Shown here: positions 1 to 11,960 of the stretch, piece by piece | Layout of the letters: each line of letters begins with the position of its first letter | Numbering within the stretch: the stretch's first letter is position 1 | Source: Tanytarsus gracilentus | Lineage: Eukaryota > Arthropoda > Insecta > Diptera > Chironomidae | Reading direction: 5' to 3' | NCBI GenBank assembly: GCA_038502055.1 | Contig: JAXRKN010000041.1 | Coordinates: forward strand, 4,507,501-4,571,500 | DNA length: 64,000 nucleotides | Position numbers and translations under genes: made by a program | The notes under the pieces: generated by a model | Database searches by the model: none | Seen by the model: only the letters and a program-made list of their open reading frames with translations | What the model was told of the DNA's origin: nothing

Positions 1-170
1 ATTTGACGTAAAATGTATTTAAATTTTACATCAAAAAATTTGACGTAAAATTAATGTAAATTTTACATAAAATTTGACGTTAAAAAAAGTGACGATAAGA
101 CGTCAAATTTTTACGTCAAAAAATTTACGTAAAATTTATGTAAATTTGAGTCAAAAATTGTTCTGTGGGG
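1..170. mobile_element. MITE fragment with TTCTGTGGG end
   Basis: The first 170 bases reiterate a short TTTGACGTAAAAT-like unit and finish with TTGTTCTGTGGGG. The same terminal word (TGTTCTGTGGG) closes the element at 28,445-28,677, so this is read as the right end of a related miniature inverted-repeat element that starts before the window. No coding capacity is seen. The assignment rests on the shared end and the similar internal texture; the left end is not visible. Confidence 0.45.
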
Positions 171-504
171 GGAATCAAATTTTCAAACACTCAACAATGA
201 GCGTGCTCACTTTCTCGAAATTCAGGACTTGGCTTTTGTATTTGAGCATGAAGTTCTTGATCAAGAAGTTCAGGCACAAGCCAATCAGCGAGCGCAAGAA
301 CTTCTCGATCAAGAGGAACAAGCACAAGCCAATCAACGAGCACAACAAACTCAATCGTCTTTGATGGTAACAAGTCAAATTGCCCAACAAAAAATTTATG
401 CGGCAACCAAAAAGAGAGAATAGTTGCAGTCTAAGGAGCGTGAACTGCGTGATGTTTTAGATGATGAGCCTTTAGGCAAGAGAAGATGTACTAGACGTAC
501 TTAA
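171..504 (+). pseudogene. coiled-coil protein C-terminal fragment with in-frame TAG
   Basis: Directly after the element end a reading frame runs for about 110 codons. It contains two near-identical Gln/Glu/Ala heptad-like blocks (LDQEVQAQANQRAQE then LLDQEEQAQANQRAQQ), typical of a coiled coil, and ends in a basic tail (KRRCTRRT). One TAG at 421-423 interrupts the frame, after which the same frame continues sensibly to TAA at 502-504. The 5' part is missing, replaced by the repeat. It may be the last exon of a gene left of the window or a decayed fragment. I do not recognise the family. Confidence 0.4.
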
Positions 505-1820
505 ATGAAAATTTTAATGTGGGAGGTACCCACTTCAAAAACTTTCCCATCCACTTATGAAATTTAAAAACAATCGATTAAAAAATTTATTAAAAATTAC
601 TTAATTATGAATTGATTTTTACCTATAAACATTATATTTATGTGTTTTTAATTTTTGCATCTGAAATATTTTTTTAATAATTTTACAGGGTGTCAAGTTT
701 AATATAAATATTGTTTACAAGTAATCGAAAATAAAATAAATATATTGTGCATATTAATATGCATATTTTAGAATTGCATATTAATATGCATATTATTGTG
801 CGGTGTCCAAGTCGCAGACTCTGTCAGCGCAAGCACTGCTTGCACTTGTCGGATATTGCATCGCTTAAATTATCAATCTGTTTATTTTTGAACTCTTCCC
901 TCAAGAAAGCATAAAGATTGAATAACAAGTTGATTTTATATCAAATTTTTAAAATTTACTCAGGAATTATAAGCAAGGTTTTGAGTTAGTTTTTGAGTAT
1001 GAAGGACGCGACTAAAAAATTCTAAAGTCAGTCTCAAAATAAAGCTGTGTCTTTTGCAAATCTAACGAGGTATTGATAATGCATGTTTAGCAATGCCAAG
1101 TAAGAGAAATTTCATGATTTATTATCTTGCAATTCAATTTACTCAGGAATTACAAGCGTCCACCCTAAATTGATGACATTAAAAATTTTGATGTCTTTTA
1201 TAGATTTAAAAGCGTCTACCCTATTTTTGTTTTTAAGCATGTGAAAAAAAATGTTAAAAAAAATAAAATTAGCATATAGCAAAAAGTTATAATGAATGAA
1301 AAATTTAAATGTTTTTTTTTGTTTTGAAATTATAAGTTTTCGGTTAAAAGTTAACTTGATTCACATTTTACCCGCATTTGTTTTGAAATCTTACCTACGA
1401 AAAAATTATCTGCGAGGATTAAAAATATTTCGTTCGATACTAGATTATTACCTCGCTCATTTTTCGAGTGACCGGCAAGCGATAAAGACGTAAAAATCGA
1501 AATTCTTATCAAAATAAAAAAAAGGTGGAGAAAAGATAAAAATTTAAAGGTTCAAAGTCGCTGAAATTAAGTAAAGTTAAAGTTTATTTTTGTGATGCTA
1601 AGTGATAGACTCAAAATATTTCTCGATTTTAAAAGACAAGAAGAATGTTTAGGCTTTTAATATGTTTCTAGCTCTTATTTTACACTAAAAGTTTCGAGTT
1701 TAAAATTATTTAAAAAAAATTAAGAAAATTTGATGTAAATTTATTAAATTAAAGTTTACGATTAATCAGAAAACGTACGCAAAGTCTTTCACGATTTAAT
1801 ATATATATATTTTTCTTTTT
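505..1820. other. non-coding AT-rich stretch
   Basis: No gene is supported here. Around 740-800 there are short repeats of an ATATGCATATT palindrome. A fairly G+C-rich patch at about 798-860 has no recognisable identity. The short ORF at 1,296-1,493 has no family features and looks like chance. Confidence 0.5.
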
Positions 1821-1829
1821 AGAAGCTTA

Positions 1830-2026
1830 GGCTGCCACAGGTTTTTCGTAAAAATCCGGGACACAAAAATTTAAAACAAAAAAATTACGCTTTTCTCCAA
1901 AATTAGTACACATTTGTTCTATTATATTCATTACATCAGAATCACTACATTAGAATCCGGGACACGGGACAATACATGAAAATCCGGGACTGTCCCGGCA
2001 AATTAGTAGCAAATGGCAGGCCTATA
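1830..2026. mobile_element. 197-bp hAT-like MITE
   Basis: The stretch is flanked by the direct repeat AGAAGCTTA (1,821-1,829 and 2,027-2,035), a target-site duplication of 8-9 bp. Its ends are inverted: AGGCTGCCA on the left against TGGCAGGCCT on the right. Inside, AATCCGGGAC recurs, and CCGGGACTGTCCCGG at about 1,983-1,997 forms a tight hairpin. An 8-bp duplication plus short terminal inverted repeats suggests a non-autonomous hAT-type element. There is no transposase. Confidence 0.65.
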
Positions 2027-2035
2027 AGAAGCTTA

Positions 2036-3024
2036 AAATTGCTGTAAACTTTTAAAGAGCTCAATTTTATTGACAACGTACAAGCTGTGAGTATCGAAAG
2101 GTAAAATTTTATACAAAAATTGACCGTAGTTTTGCAAAAACCAAAAATGACTAAAAAAAACCTAAAATTTAATTGGAAGATAAATTTAGCGGAAAATTTT
2201 AAAAATATTAAATTAAAGTAGGCATGTCACACTGAGAGATCCATCAAAAATTTGTGCAGATAAGCGAAATCGTACAACAGCAATTTAAATTAACGGTTTT
2301 TAAAAATTCAAACCCTTGTTAATTGTGCATAATTTTTTTTTCTCTAAAAAACTTTATTTACGGCAACTTATTATAAATCCAATTAAAAGGAATAATTGAA
2401 GAATGTTTTTTTTTAAATTTACTACATTTAATTTCTATAAAATTAAATTTTAGTTGCCACACTTTTACTCTTCCTTCTAACGGACTCTCAAAATTCATTT
2501 TCCACTAACAAAATTTCTAAGTTTCCGAGGGGACGTCGAGGGGATTTAGTTTTGTTTATGTTTAAAAATAGGTAATTGGTGCAAACTTTAAGTTTGATTT
2601 AAATGCCGAAATTGCAAATCCGGGTTGTAGTTTTTTGGTATTATATCGGACAACACACAATCTTTCGATTAGAAGAGGTAAGAGTGTCAAGTTTGGAATT
2701 TCTTACCGAAAATTTTAATGACTAAATTTATTCATACGCATAATCAAAAATTTTCAAGTTAAAATTTAATTAAATTAACCAGTTGAAGTAACTTTTTAAT
2801 ATTTTTAAATTTTTAGGCTACAAAATCAACAGTAAAAAGACGATAAAAAAGCAAACCTTAAAGTTGATAAGGAACCAATGAGTGAGTATGTTTATGTGTG
2901 AGAATTTAATGCTTTGGACACATACAAATTAAGTAACCGGGTGATGAGAAGCTCGCGCTTACTGCATTTCTCAGTAACTGTTATCTTCTCATCCCTCGAA
3001 TAACACACAATTGTAGCGTAACCC
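2036..3024. other. non-coding, no gene seen
   Basis: AT-rich sequence without a supported ORF. At about 2,940-2,997 there is a small inverted pair (GATGAGAAG near the left, CTTCTCATC near the right), which may be the remnant of a short hairpin element. Confidence 0.45.
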
Positions 3025-3400
3025 ATTAAAAAGTGTGGTAACGCTTATATGTTCATCTTTTCGTCCGTTCGCACTTTGAAGAACTCGCCCCTGAGATAGC
3101 TAGAGACTTCTTGTTTTCGCCAGATGGTAGCTCTGAAGGTCTTTATTTGCAGGCACTGACTATTTTTTGAGTCATGACCATAGGTTGTGCCACGGACAGC
3201 AAAATGTTCATTTTTCATACAAATTTTCTCCTATATGGCTTCATGGGTTTCGTTGAACCCGGAATTTGGTCAGCAATCGAATGACATTGATGTTGGTTCC
3301 TTCGCTGGATGTTGGTTCCTCAGCTGGATGTTGGTTCTTCCATTGGATGTTGGTTCCTTTAAAGAATGTCTTCTCTTAAATCGCCTCATGGTAAAACAGC
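3025..3400 (-). repeat. dispersed repeat, degenerate copy of the 14.1-kb family
   Basis: This stretch shares long blocks with 14,143-14,400: a GTAAC-rich hairpin-like end, a TTCCGTCC-like region, GAGATAGCTAGAGACTTCT, TTCGCCA(G/A)ATGGTAG, GGTCATGACCA and TTTCATACAAATTT followed by a GGCTTCATG block. It is therefore a dispersed repeat, not a gene. It ends in a local tandem of GGATGTTGGTTCCTT units (about 3,290-3,360). The orientation is given relative to the 120-bp repeat family, whose reverse complement adjoins the better copy at 14.1 kb. Confidence 0.6.
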
Positions 3401-4066
3401 CAACATTGTGATGAAGTTTTCATCGCTTATGCTCAAGACTCGCATCGTTGAAAATTATAGACAAGCAAAGAAGAAGACCAAAAATATTTTATTTTTAGCA
3501 GTAAAGAGTTCGTGTAAGTAATTCGGCTCTCCCATAATGTTACAAGTGGAATGCGCAACAACACTCACCTGGGGATTTTAGGATATTTAATCTGCAAGCA
3601 TCACTTCTAATATCTTAAGGAGAAAACTTAAACTGTTGATCGTAAGCTTCATAAACAAATGATTCAAATCTTTTACAAACTCGCGTTTTATATATTTTTA
3701 GTTGTGGTTTCTATCAAAGACTCTTATCAGAGGTTTAAAATTCTGAAAACAACTGCAGACGTGAGTAAACCAGTTTGTGGTTAGGTAAAATTGTATACAA
3801 CCCAAGTTTTTCATTAACGGATGGATCGCTTTTGAAGAGATGGAAAGTTAGAAATAAAATTTAATAAAAAAAATGTAAACAAATAAAATTTTATGAGATC
3901 GAAGCTCACCAATACTAACGTAATGTAATTCAAAAAAATTTTTAACAGCTCACTTTGCATGTAAAATTTGGGTTGTAATTAAAAATTAAAATTTATTAAG
4001 TAAAAATATTTTTAAGAAATTTAATTTTTAAGAAATTAAAGTTTAAAATTTAAATTAAGCACAAAA
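3401..4066. other. upstream region of the NACHT gene
   Basis: AT-rich sequence leading to the ATG at 4,067. No convincing TATA box or upstream exon could be singled out. An untranslated exon or intron may lie here but I cannot place it. Confidence 0.35.
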
Positions 4067-5259
4067 ATGGCAGAATCAAGCCAAAAAATCCCACATGATG
4101 GAGAAAGTTCAACAAAACCGATAGAAATTTTAAGCTCTTTAAAAATAAACTCAAATTTAATTTTAAAACTAGACTCAATAACCTCACAGAAGACTTTAAA
4201 TAATCAAATTAAAATTCTTCAAATTGAATGTGAAAACTTTAACGTGGAAGATTTAAAAGAATTGAACTTTGACCATTTTCCAAATATTTTCACTGTCGCG
4301 ATTGAGATAAAAAATGAAAATTCAGAAATTATTGAAGCCATAAAAGTAAAAGTGGATGAAAAATTTTCAAAATCTCGCTCGATTTTGCTTCAAATTAATT
4401 CTAAACTTTTCTTTAAAGACAAAAATGTAAAATTTAAAATAATCAATTTAAATTTAAGTGAAGAAGAAATTAAAAAAAATTTAAACGACTCAAAATTGGA
4501 CACAAAAACTTTCCTCAGCATCCTAAAAGGCACAAAAATTTGTGATTGGGATTTTGAGGAAATTTTAAAGTATGAAAAAAGTGCACAAAAACTTTTAAAT
4601 TTCGCGATAAACTCGCAAGACGATTTTTGCATTCGACTTTTGAAGCTTTTCGATTTAAATTTTTCACAAGCTGAATTTTTTCACTCCGTCATTCAAAGCA
4701 GAAATTATGAAATTTTTCTCGCATTTTTGGATGTTTTTGACGAGTCAGAAGTTGAGGAGGAAAAAGTTAAAGAACTTTTAGAGCTTAAAGTTGGAGAAAA
4801 TTTTCAAAGCGCTTTTTTGGTCGCAGTCGAGTGCAGAAATTTAAAAATTATTAAATTTTTCCTCAAAAAAGCTGGAAACTTTTTAACTTTTAATGATCTT
4901 AAAAAATCTTGCGAAATCGCAATTGAGAGAGAATTTTTTGAGATTTTCTTGGCGCTCAAAGAAAATTTATTCATAAGTGGCGAAAATGTTTTAAAAGCGG
5001 TCGAAAAGCTTCACGATGACATAAAAGATGGAAAATTTGATGAAGTGAAAAAATTTGCTGAAAATTATCCAAAACACAGATTGTGTTACGGCACTCGAAA
5101 GTTTTGCGCCCTAGAGTTCGCAATCGAGTGCAAAAAGTTTGAAATATTTTCATATTTGAGAGCGAACAATTTTTACACCGACAAGGGAAGTCAACTTGAA
5201 GATAAAATTCAAAATTTAAAGCACAATGAAAAACACAAAATTCGTAATGAAAATTTAAA
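4067..5259 (+). CDS. NACHT-ankyrin protein, N-terminal segment
   Basis: This is the N-terminal part of a large multidomain protein, about 397 codons from ATG at 4,067 until a mobile element breaks in at about 5,260. The sequence is Glu/Lys/Phe/Ile-rich and helical. From roughly residue 175 it shows degenerate ankyrin-like hairpin repeats (for example AFLVAVECRNLKIIKFFLKK and ALEFAIECKKFEIFSYLR). The frame runs on into the element for 16 spurious codons before a stop. The frame resumes beyond the element at 7,404 with no base lost, giving LK then YVQETPNAF, so the segments at 4,067, 7,404 and 11,961 are one ancestral gene. The start is the first ATG after an AT-rich leader; an upstream exon cannot be excluded. 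Whether the inserts are spliced out or have killed the gene is unknown. Confidence 0.7.
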
Positions 5260-7404
5260 ACAAGATGGGTCTGCAAACGGCGTTGCCATTTCCAATAGCT
5301 CCGCATAGATTAGTACCCTACTCCGTTGCAATGGGCATTAGTGGCACTCCTGACCGACCATGATGGACATTCCTCAAAAATCGTCAGTGTCAATCGATTC
5401 CTGATGCAATGACGAGTTCAACGACATACATGAAGCCATAGTTCTGAAAAATGGACATTAGTGGCACTCCTGGCCGGCCATGATGGACATTCCTCAAAAA
5501 TCGTCAGTGTCAATCGATTCCTGATGCAATGACGAGTTCAACGACATACATGAAGCCATAGTTCTGAAAAATGGACATTAGTGGCACTCCTGGCCATCCA
5601 TGATGGACATTCCTCTAAAATCGTCAATGTCAATCGATTCCTGATGCAATTACGAGTTCAACGATACCCATGAAGCCATATAAGAGAAAATTTGTATGAA
5701 ACAAGATGGGTCTGCAAACGGCGTTGCCATTTCCAATAGCTCCGCATAGATTAGTACCCTACTCCGTTGCAATGGGAATTAGTGGCACTCTTGGTTAATC
5801 ATGATGGACATTCCTCAAAAATCGTCAGTGTCAATCGATTCCTGATGTAATGACGAGTTCAACGACATACATGAAGCCAAAGTTCTGAAAAATGGACATT
5901 AGTGGCACTCCTGGCCGACCATGATCGACATTCCTCAAAAATCTTCAATGTGAATCGATTCCCGATGCAATGACGAGTTCAACGACATACATGAAGCCAT
6001 AGTTCTAAAAAATGGACATTAGTGGCACTCTTGGCCGGCCAGGATGGACATTCCTCAAAAATCGTCAGTGTCAATCGATTCCCGATGCAATGACGAGTTC
6101 AACGACATACATGAAGCCATAGTTCTGAAAAATGGACATTAGTGGCACTCCTGGCCGGCCATGATGGACATTCCTCAAAAATCGTCAGTGTCAATCGATT
6201 CCTGATGTAATGACGAGTTCAACGACATACATGAAGCCAAAGTTCTGAAAAATGGACATTAGTGGCACTCCTGGCCGACCATGATCGACATTCCTCAAAA
6301 ATCGTCAGTGTCAATCGATTCCCGATGCAATGACCAGTTCAACGACATACATGAAGCCATAGTTCTGAAAAAATGGACATTAGTGGCACTCCTGGCCGGC
6401 CATGATGGACATTCTTCAAAAATCATCAATGCCAATCGATTCCTGATCCAATTACGAGTTCAACGACATACATGAAGCCATAGTTCTGAAAAATGGACAT
6501 TAGTGGCACTCCTGCCCGGCCATGATGGACATTCCTCAAAAATCATCAATGTCAATCGATTCCTGATGCAATTACGAGTTCAACGATACCCATGAAGCCA
6601 TATAAGAGAAATTTTGTATGAAAATGGACATTTTTGCACTCAGGGACGGTCCTTGGAGGGTCATACCTCAAAACTAAATACTTCTTGCACAACTAGAGCC
6701 AAAACCCGATCTTTAGCCACAAACCCGAGTCAAATCCGACCAGCCGTTCTTGAGATATTGCGTTCACTAAGATCGTAAGAAAGTGAGAAAGTAAGAAAGT
6801 GAGAAAGTAAGAAAGTAAGAAAGTGAGAAAGTAAGATGACTTAAATGGCTCTAACTCCTCGTAGGATCAACCGATTTCAAATCTGTTTTCGCCAGTTTGT
6901 AGGGTTTGGCTAGGCCTATCATTTGAGTATAAGTTTTGGTATTGCACAATGTAATGTCTTGGCACTAGGGGTCGAAAACAGGTTTTGGAAAAATCCAAAA
7001 TTAATATATAGCGGAGCTATAAAAGGACATTTTTGCACTCAGGGACGGTCCTTGGAGGGTCGTACCTCAAAACTAAATACTTCTTGCACAACTAGAACCA
7101 AAATCCGATCTTTAGCCACAAACCCGAGTCAAATCCGACCAGCCGTTCTTGAGATATGGCGTTCACTAAGATCGTAAGAAAGTGAGAAAGTGAGAAAGTG
7201 AGAAAGTGAGAAAGTAAGATGACTTAAATGGCTCTAACTCCTCGTAGGAGCAACCGATTTCAAATCTGTTTTCGCCAGTTTGTAGGGTTTGGCTAGGCCT
7301 ATCATTTGAGCATATGTTTTGGAATTGAACAATGTAATGTCTTGGCACTAGGGGCCGAAAACAGGTTTTGGAAAAATCCAAAATTAATATATAGCGGAGC
7401 TATA
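5260..7404 (+). mobile_element. Helentron-like non-autonomous element with 120-bp repeats
   Basis: The insert begins ACAAGATGGGTCTGC (5,260) and ends in the hairpin TATAGC-GGA-GCTATA (7,390-7,404). A subterminal ATAGCTCCGC lies about 40 bp inside the 5' end and is the inverse of GCGGAGCTAT at the 3' end. The core is a tandem array of 120-bp units (CATTAGTGGCACTCCTGGCC... start; units at 5,341, 5,461, 5,581 are in exact register). The head occurs twice (5,260 and 5,700). The tail occurs twice (6,627-7,021 and 7,022-7,404), each with a GAAAGTRA octamer microsatellite, so the copy was tandemly duplicated internally. There is no coding capacity. The plan resembles HINE/Helentron-type elements. 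Target-site duplication, if any, is only 1-3 A residues. Confidence 0.7.
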
Positions 7405-10400
7405 AATATGTTCAGGAGACTCCGAACGCTTTTATCGGTTTACTTTTATCGAAATGTAAATTCGACGCACTTTCGCCAATTTCATCAGCGATTCAAGAAA
7501 TGTTGAATGACTTGAGCGAAAATGAAGTCCTTCGATCTTTTCTTAAAATCGGTTCACAAGCTGAGTTGAAAATTATTTTTGATTTCGTGACTGAAAGTGT
7601 CAAGTCGATGGATCCAAACGCAACTGAACATACAATGGGCATTGCTTACTTTCAAAGAGGACTTTTGTATGTCGGTAAAGACCTGAGCAAGTTTGAGCGT
7701 TATGGAACTTTCATGCACGAACTGACGCATTTAATTTTTTTCCTAATTTATGAGAATGGTTGTCTGCCTTATTGTAAGGGCGACAGCGAGAGAGAAAATT
7801 TATGGGTTCAAGTGCTTGAAGAAGAAGAATTAAATTATGAAACAAATGAAGACAGAACTGAGGACATAATTAAGTGGGTTTTTCAGAACTATTACCCTGG
7901 CTATGAACAAAAAGTTGAACTTGCAGTTCGAGTCAATCACATCATGGCTCGATACTTAAACGAACCTCAAAGAGTTGAAGAGCTTCGTTTGACTCACGCA
8001 AGACTTTTCAACTTCTTTAACGACTTTATTTTACCCGAAATTCGAATTCCAAACGTTCTGCAGACAATTAAGTTAAACAAAGATTTTGGATTAATTCAAA
8101 AACTTGTCGACTCTAATTCCGAGCTTGAATCGACCTCAGACAGTGAACTTTTACATGAAACTTCTAAGAAGTTGGTCATCACTTCAAACATTCCCGAACT
8201 TGCTCTTAAAAAGCTTTTCCTGGATTTGCAAAATTCTTCCACAAATAAATTGCATTTAAAGACGAAAAATATTTTCATAAATTCACAAAATTTCCATCTC
8301 AAAGATGAACTCGAAAGTTTATTGAAAACTTCACAAATCGAGAGAATTATTTTGAACGTGACTGACTCACAAAGTTTAAGTAATTCGGAAGAATTCCTAA
8401 AATATATCGATGACAAAATTCAAATTTTTGTCGTTTGCGATGAAAAAAGCGCCGAAAAATTTATAAACTTTAAAAAAGTCAAGAAAAACTTCACTTGGAG
8501 TGATTTAAAAAATAAAATGCAGCAAAAGTTGATGAACAAAAATTTAAATTTTCAAGGAAAAGATTTTAAAGTTTCAAACTTTTTCACAACAATTTCCGAC
8601 AAAATTCTTCCAATTTTGTACTCGGATGAAAATATTTCGGTGAATTTAAATAAAAATTTAACAAATTCAGCGAATTTTATTCCCAGAACAATTCAAAGAA
8701 AATCTGAAACATTTCCGTTCGTAAATTTCCTGAAATTTTCTGAACTTTATCGCATTTTGTTGTTCGCTGACATTGCGGGAAGTGGAAAGACGACTTTGCT
8801 TCAAAATTTCCATAAAGAAATTCTTAAAAATTATCCACAGCATTTTGTTGTTTTTATTCCGCTTCGCGAACACTTTAAAAATCTCTCGGAAGACTTTGAC
8901 GAAAATTTTGAAGAGAAAATTGCAAAAATGTTAAATTTAAACGAAATCGAACGAGAAATTTTTATTCAGAAATTCGCAAAAGGTGAAGTGAAAATTCTTT
9001 TCGATGCTTTCGATGAAATTTCACCAAAGTGCAAGAAAGAAACTTTAAAACTTTTCAAACTCTTTGAAGCGCAAGAAAATAATCAAATTTGGATCACGAC
9101 TCGAACTCACTTAGAGCATGACCTCGAAAGTGAGCTGAAAGTTGAAAGTTTTAAAATTCAACTTTTAAGTGCAGAAAATCAAATTGACTTTTTATGTCAC
9201 GAATGGATAAATTCGCATACAGATAAAGATTTTATTAAAGTTTGCGCGAAGCAAATTACGCAAAAAATTGCTGAAATTGTGAAAAATCATCCAAACATTA
9301 TTGGAATTCCGCTGATTGTTCAAAGTGTCGCAAAACTTTTTTCTCATAAAATTAATGGAAATTTTTCGACTTTAATTGAAAGCATAAAACTTTCTGAAAT
9401 TTATGAGAAAATTATTCAGGAATGTTTGGAGATTTTTGCCCAAAGAAATGTTAAAAAAGTTCGTGAAATGGTCGAAAAGCAATCGAGTCTTCGTCAAGTC
9501 CACGACTTTTTAGTTGTCGTTCACTTTTTTGATGAACATTTTGCGAATACTTTAGGGATGTCGCTGAACGAGGACGAATGGCCGATAGAAGAAATCGCAC
9601 GTTGCGGAATTTTGACTTACGATGTCAACAAAAGAGTTTTTTTCAATCACGAAACTTATGCGGAATATTTTCTTGCAAGTTTGATGCGAAACATCATAAA
9701 AAATAATTCAATTTTTTCAAGTTCTCAAGTTGAAATTTTCACTCAAATTATGAGCGAAGAAAAATTCCAAGTTTCAAAATTGTTTTTGAGCGAAATGTTT
9801 GAAAATTTTGACGAAATGAATTTCAAGTTTTTGAGAACTGAAAAAAATCCAGAAACGCTGAAATTTGTCGAGACTTTTTTGGATTTTATTTTGAGTTTAA
9901 AAAATATTTCTGAATTTGAGGAAAAAGTTGCAAAACTTTTTATTACGATTTCTGAAAATTTTGAAATGTTTTTTGTCAAAATTCAAAACTTTTACGGAGA
10001 AAATTTGATCGAAAAGTTTTTACTGAAATTGAATCCAGATGGTTCAATAAACTTGCAGCAGATCGCAAAGAATTTAAAAAAAGAACATTTGAAAAAAATT
10101 TTGATGCTCAAAACTTCAAAAAATGAAACAATTTTGCACAAAACAGTTTCGAACTTTGAACAGTTTAAAAATATTTTAGAAATCGTTCAAAAAAATGTTG
10201 ACAAAGAATTTCAAAAAGAATTAATTCGAGTCAAAGACGAAAATGGTCGAAATATTTTGCAAATTTCAATTTGGAAAAATGAAAAATCTTTTAAATTAAT
10301 TTTCGAAGTTTTAGAAAAATTATTCAATAAAAATGAATTTGAATCGTTTTTAAACGAAGTTGACCAAGAAGGTAATAATATTTTGCATCTTGCTGCAGTC

Positions 10401-10500
10401 AACGTGCAGTCGAAAGAACTTTTTGAATTTTTGTGGCTAAAAATTTCAAAAATTGTTAAAAATTCAAAAGAATTTTTCATGCAAAAAGGAAATTTTGATC
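7404..10500 (+). CDS. NACHT-ankyrin protein, HExxH and NACHT segment
   Basis: This is the central part of the NACHT gene, open throughout. First comes a HExxH region: HELTH is at 7,716-7,730, followed 19 residues later by ERE and by a helical block ending FNDFILPEIR. The same arrangement recurs in the gene at 21,685. Then comes a NACHT-type P-loop NTPase with Walker A GSGKTT (8,778-8,795), Walker B DAFDE (9,003-9,017), a downstream TTRTH sensor-like motif, and the winged-helix signature FFNHETYAEYFLA near 9,640. Ankyrin repeats follow (NGRNILQIS, GNNILHLAA). NACHT proteins act as STAND switches that oligomerise on ligand recognition; an immune or stress role is inference. The first Met in this piece is at 7,500, but the frame is open from 7,404 and reads from the upstream segment. 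The frame breaks at 10,500 at a retroposon insertion. Confidence 0.75.
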
Positions 10501-11960
10501 CTCCACTCAATTCTCGGAATTCTTTTCAGGTCATTGGAATTGTTTGGTTAAAAGTTGTCATTATCGATAATAATGTTATTATTCTTGCATGAACCTATAT
10601 GAAAAGTTGTTCGCCCCTCTCAGGGTAAACAAAACAAAATAATTTAAATATTCTTTTTATAGTATTACAGTGTGTTTTTAGTTAAAAAATTAACATCATC
10701 GAGTTGTTTAGTCGTCAGTTCATCCAAAAAACATCGAGTTTATCAATTCAAGTCAGGTAAAAAGCAAGAATGAGTGAAAAAATATTTTGAAAATTTTTCC
10801 TTTAATTTTTAATTTTTAATGCATTTAAGTAGTCAAAAGTGCACTCATTCTTGCTTAGAAGTGTTTAACTAATCACTTCTCTGATATTGTTTCACATTGA
10901 AACGTTCAAATAATTAGTTTGAAAAAGTTTTATTTTGACTCACTGGATCTCAACTGGATCTTATTTTTCATCAAAAAATTTTTAACCTCAAATTTTTATT
11001 TTTATTTTCATTACACCTTCGTATTGAAAAAATTGTTATAATTAAATTTTCTTTAAAACTAGCATCATTGTTTATAATTCTCTAAATATTATTGTTATTT
11101 TTATTTTATTTATTTAAACTTTTTTGTCATTTCCTCTTATTATTTATTTTTTTTCCAAAATACTTGATTAAATTGATTCTTCACATTGAAGTAAATTATT
11201 TATATTACTTTCGTTGGTATCCAACAAAACCAACTGTTAATCTTAGTGACCAGTTGAGGAAGGAAGTAGTGAGTACTTACGGACGAAACTTGAATGACCT
11301 GTACTACCCATGCTAATCAACTAGATTAGATGGAGGAAGGTTGATGATAAACCAAACTTTTGTACAATTGGTTTGACTTAATACTTTATAAATTTATGTT
11401 GAATGTTTGTATGTTATGTGATGTGGGTGGGCCAGTGCCTAACAGCTTGTCAGGGCTGAGGAAGGTTGTAGTGGCGGTAACTTTTATACAATGCCGTCGA
11501 AACCACCTTTGATTTATTTATTTTTCCAACTGCAATCGTAAGATTCAGTTGAGGCTGTGCTTAGTTGGAAACACTCAATGAGCGACAACAAGACTGTGTA
11601 CAGCTGCAATTATTTCCGTTATGGGTAACAACGTCCGGATCGTATGTTCTCATTGCCGGACGTCCATAACGTTTTATTTATAACTACGAAGAGGGGTTGT
11701 TCGATCGTCATTCACGTCTTTCTCAAGATATGATTTGCAGCTCCCGAGGTGGGCGATTCCCGCGGGGACGCCTGCTGTTGAGGGGGAAAAAAGGGGTATT
11801 TATACTCTATTCTTAAGAGAAATCTTAAGAGTTCTGCATGATTACGTTTTTATCCTTAGCCTAAGCTTTCGAGCTATGGAAAAGGAAATTAAAACGGGCG
11901 CGTCCTCCTGGTAACTCCAGCGTGCTACCTCTTTGTCATCTATCTATCTATCTAATTAGC
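10501..11960 (+). mobile_element. retroposon with ATCT tail and 11-bp target duplication
   Basis: The insert is bounded by the perfect duplication AAATTTTGATC at 10,490-10,500 and 11,961-11,971. Removing it with one copy restores the NACHT reading frame exactly. The 3' end is a conserved TGCTACCTCTTTGTCATC block followed by (ATCT)n. The same tail is seen in a 5'-truncated copy at about 49,779-49,810, as expected of target-primed retrotransposition. A 36-codon frame ending at 11,316 (after YFRWYPTKPTVNL) could be the end of an ORF2, but I cannot identify it. The rest is non-coding with several G+C-rich blocks (11,390-11,960). Confidence 0.7.

Noticed and set aside
4971..5306. 111-codon minus-strand ORF
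   Set aside because: Antisense shadow of the NACHT gene's N-terminal segment; composition is the complement of helical Lys/Glu codons.
8096..8416. 106-codon minus-strand ORF
   Set aside because: Antisense shadow inside the NACHT segment.
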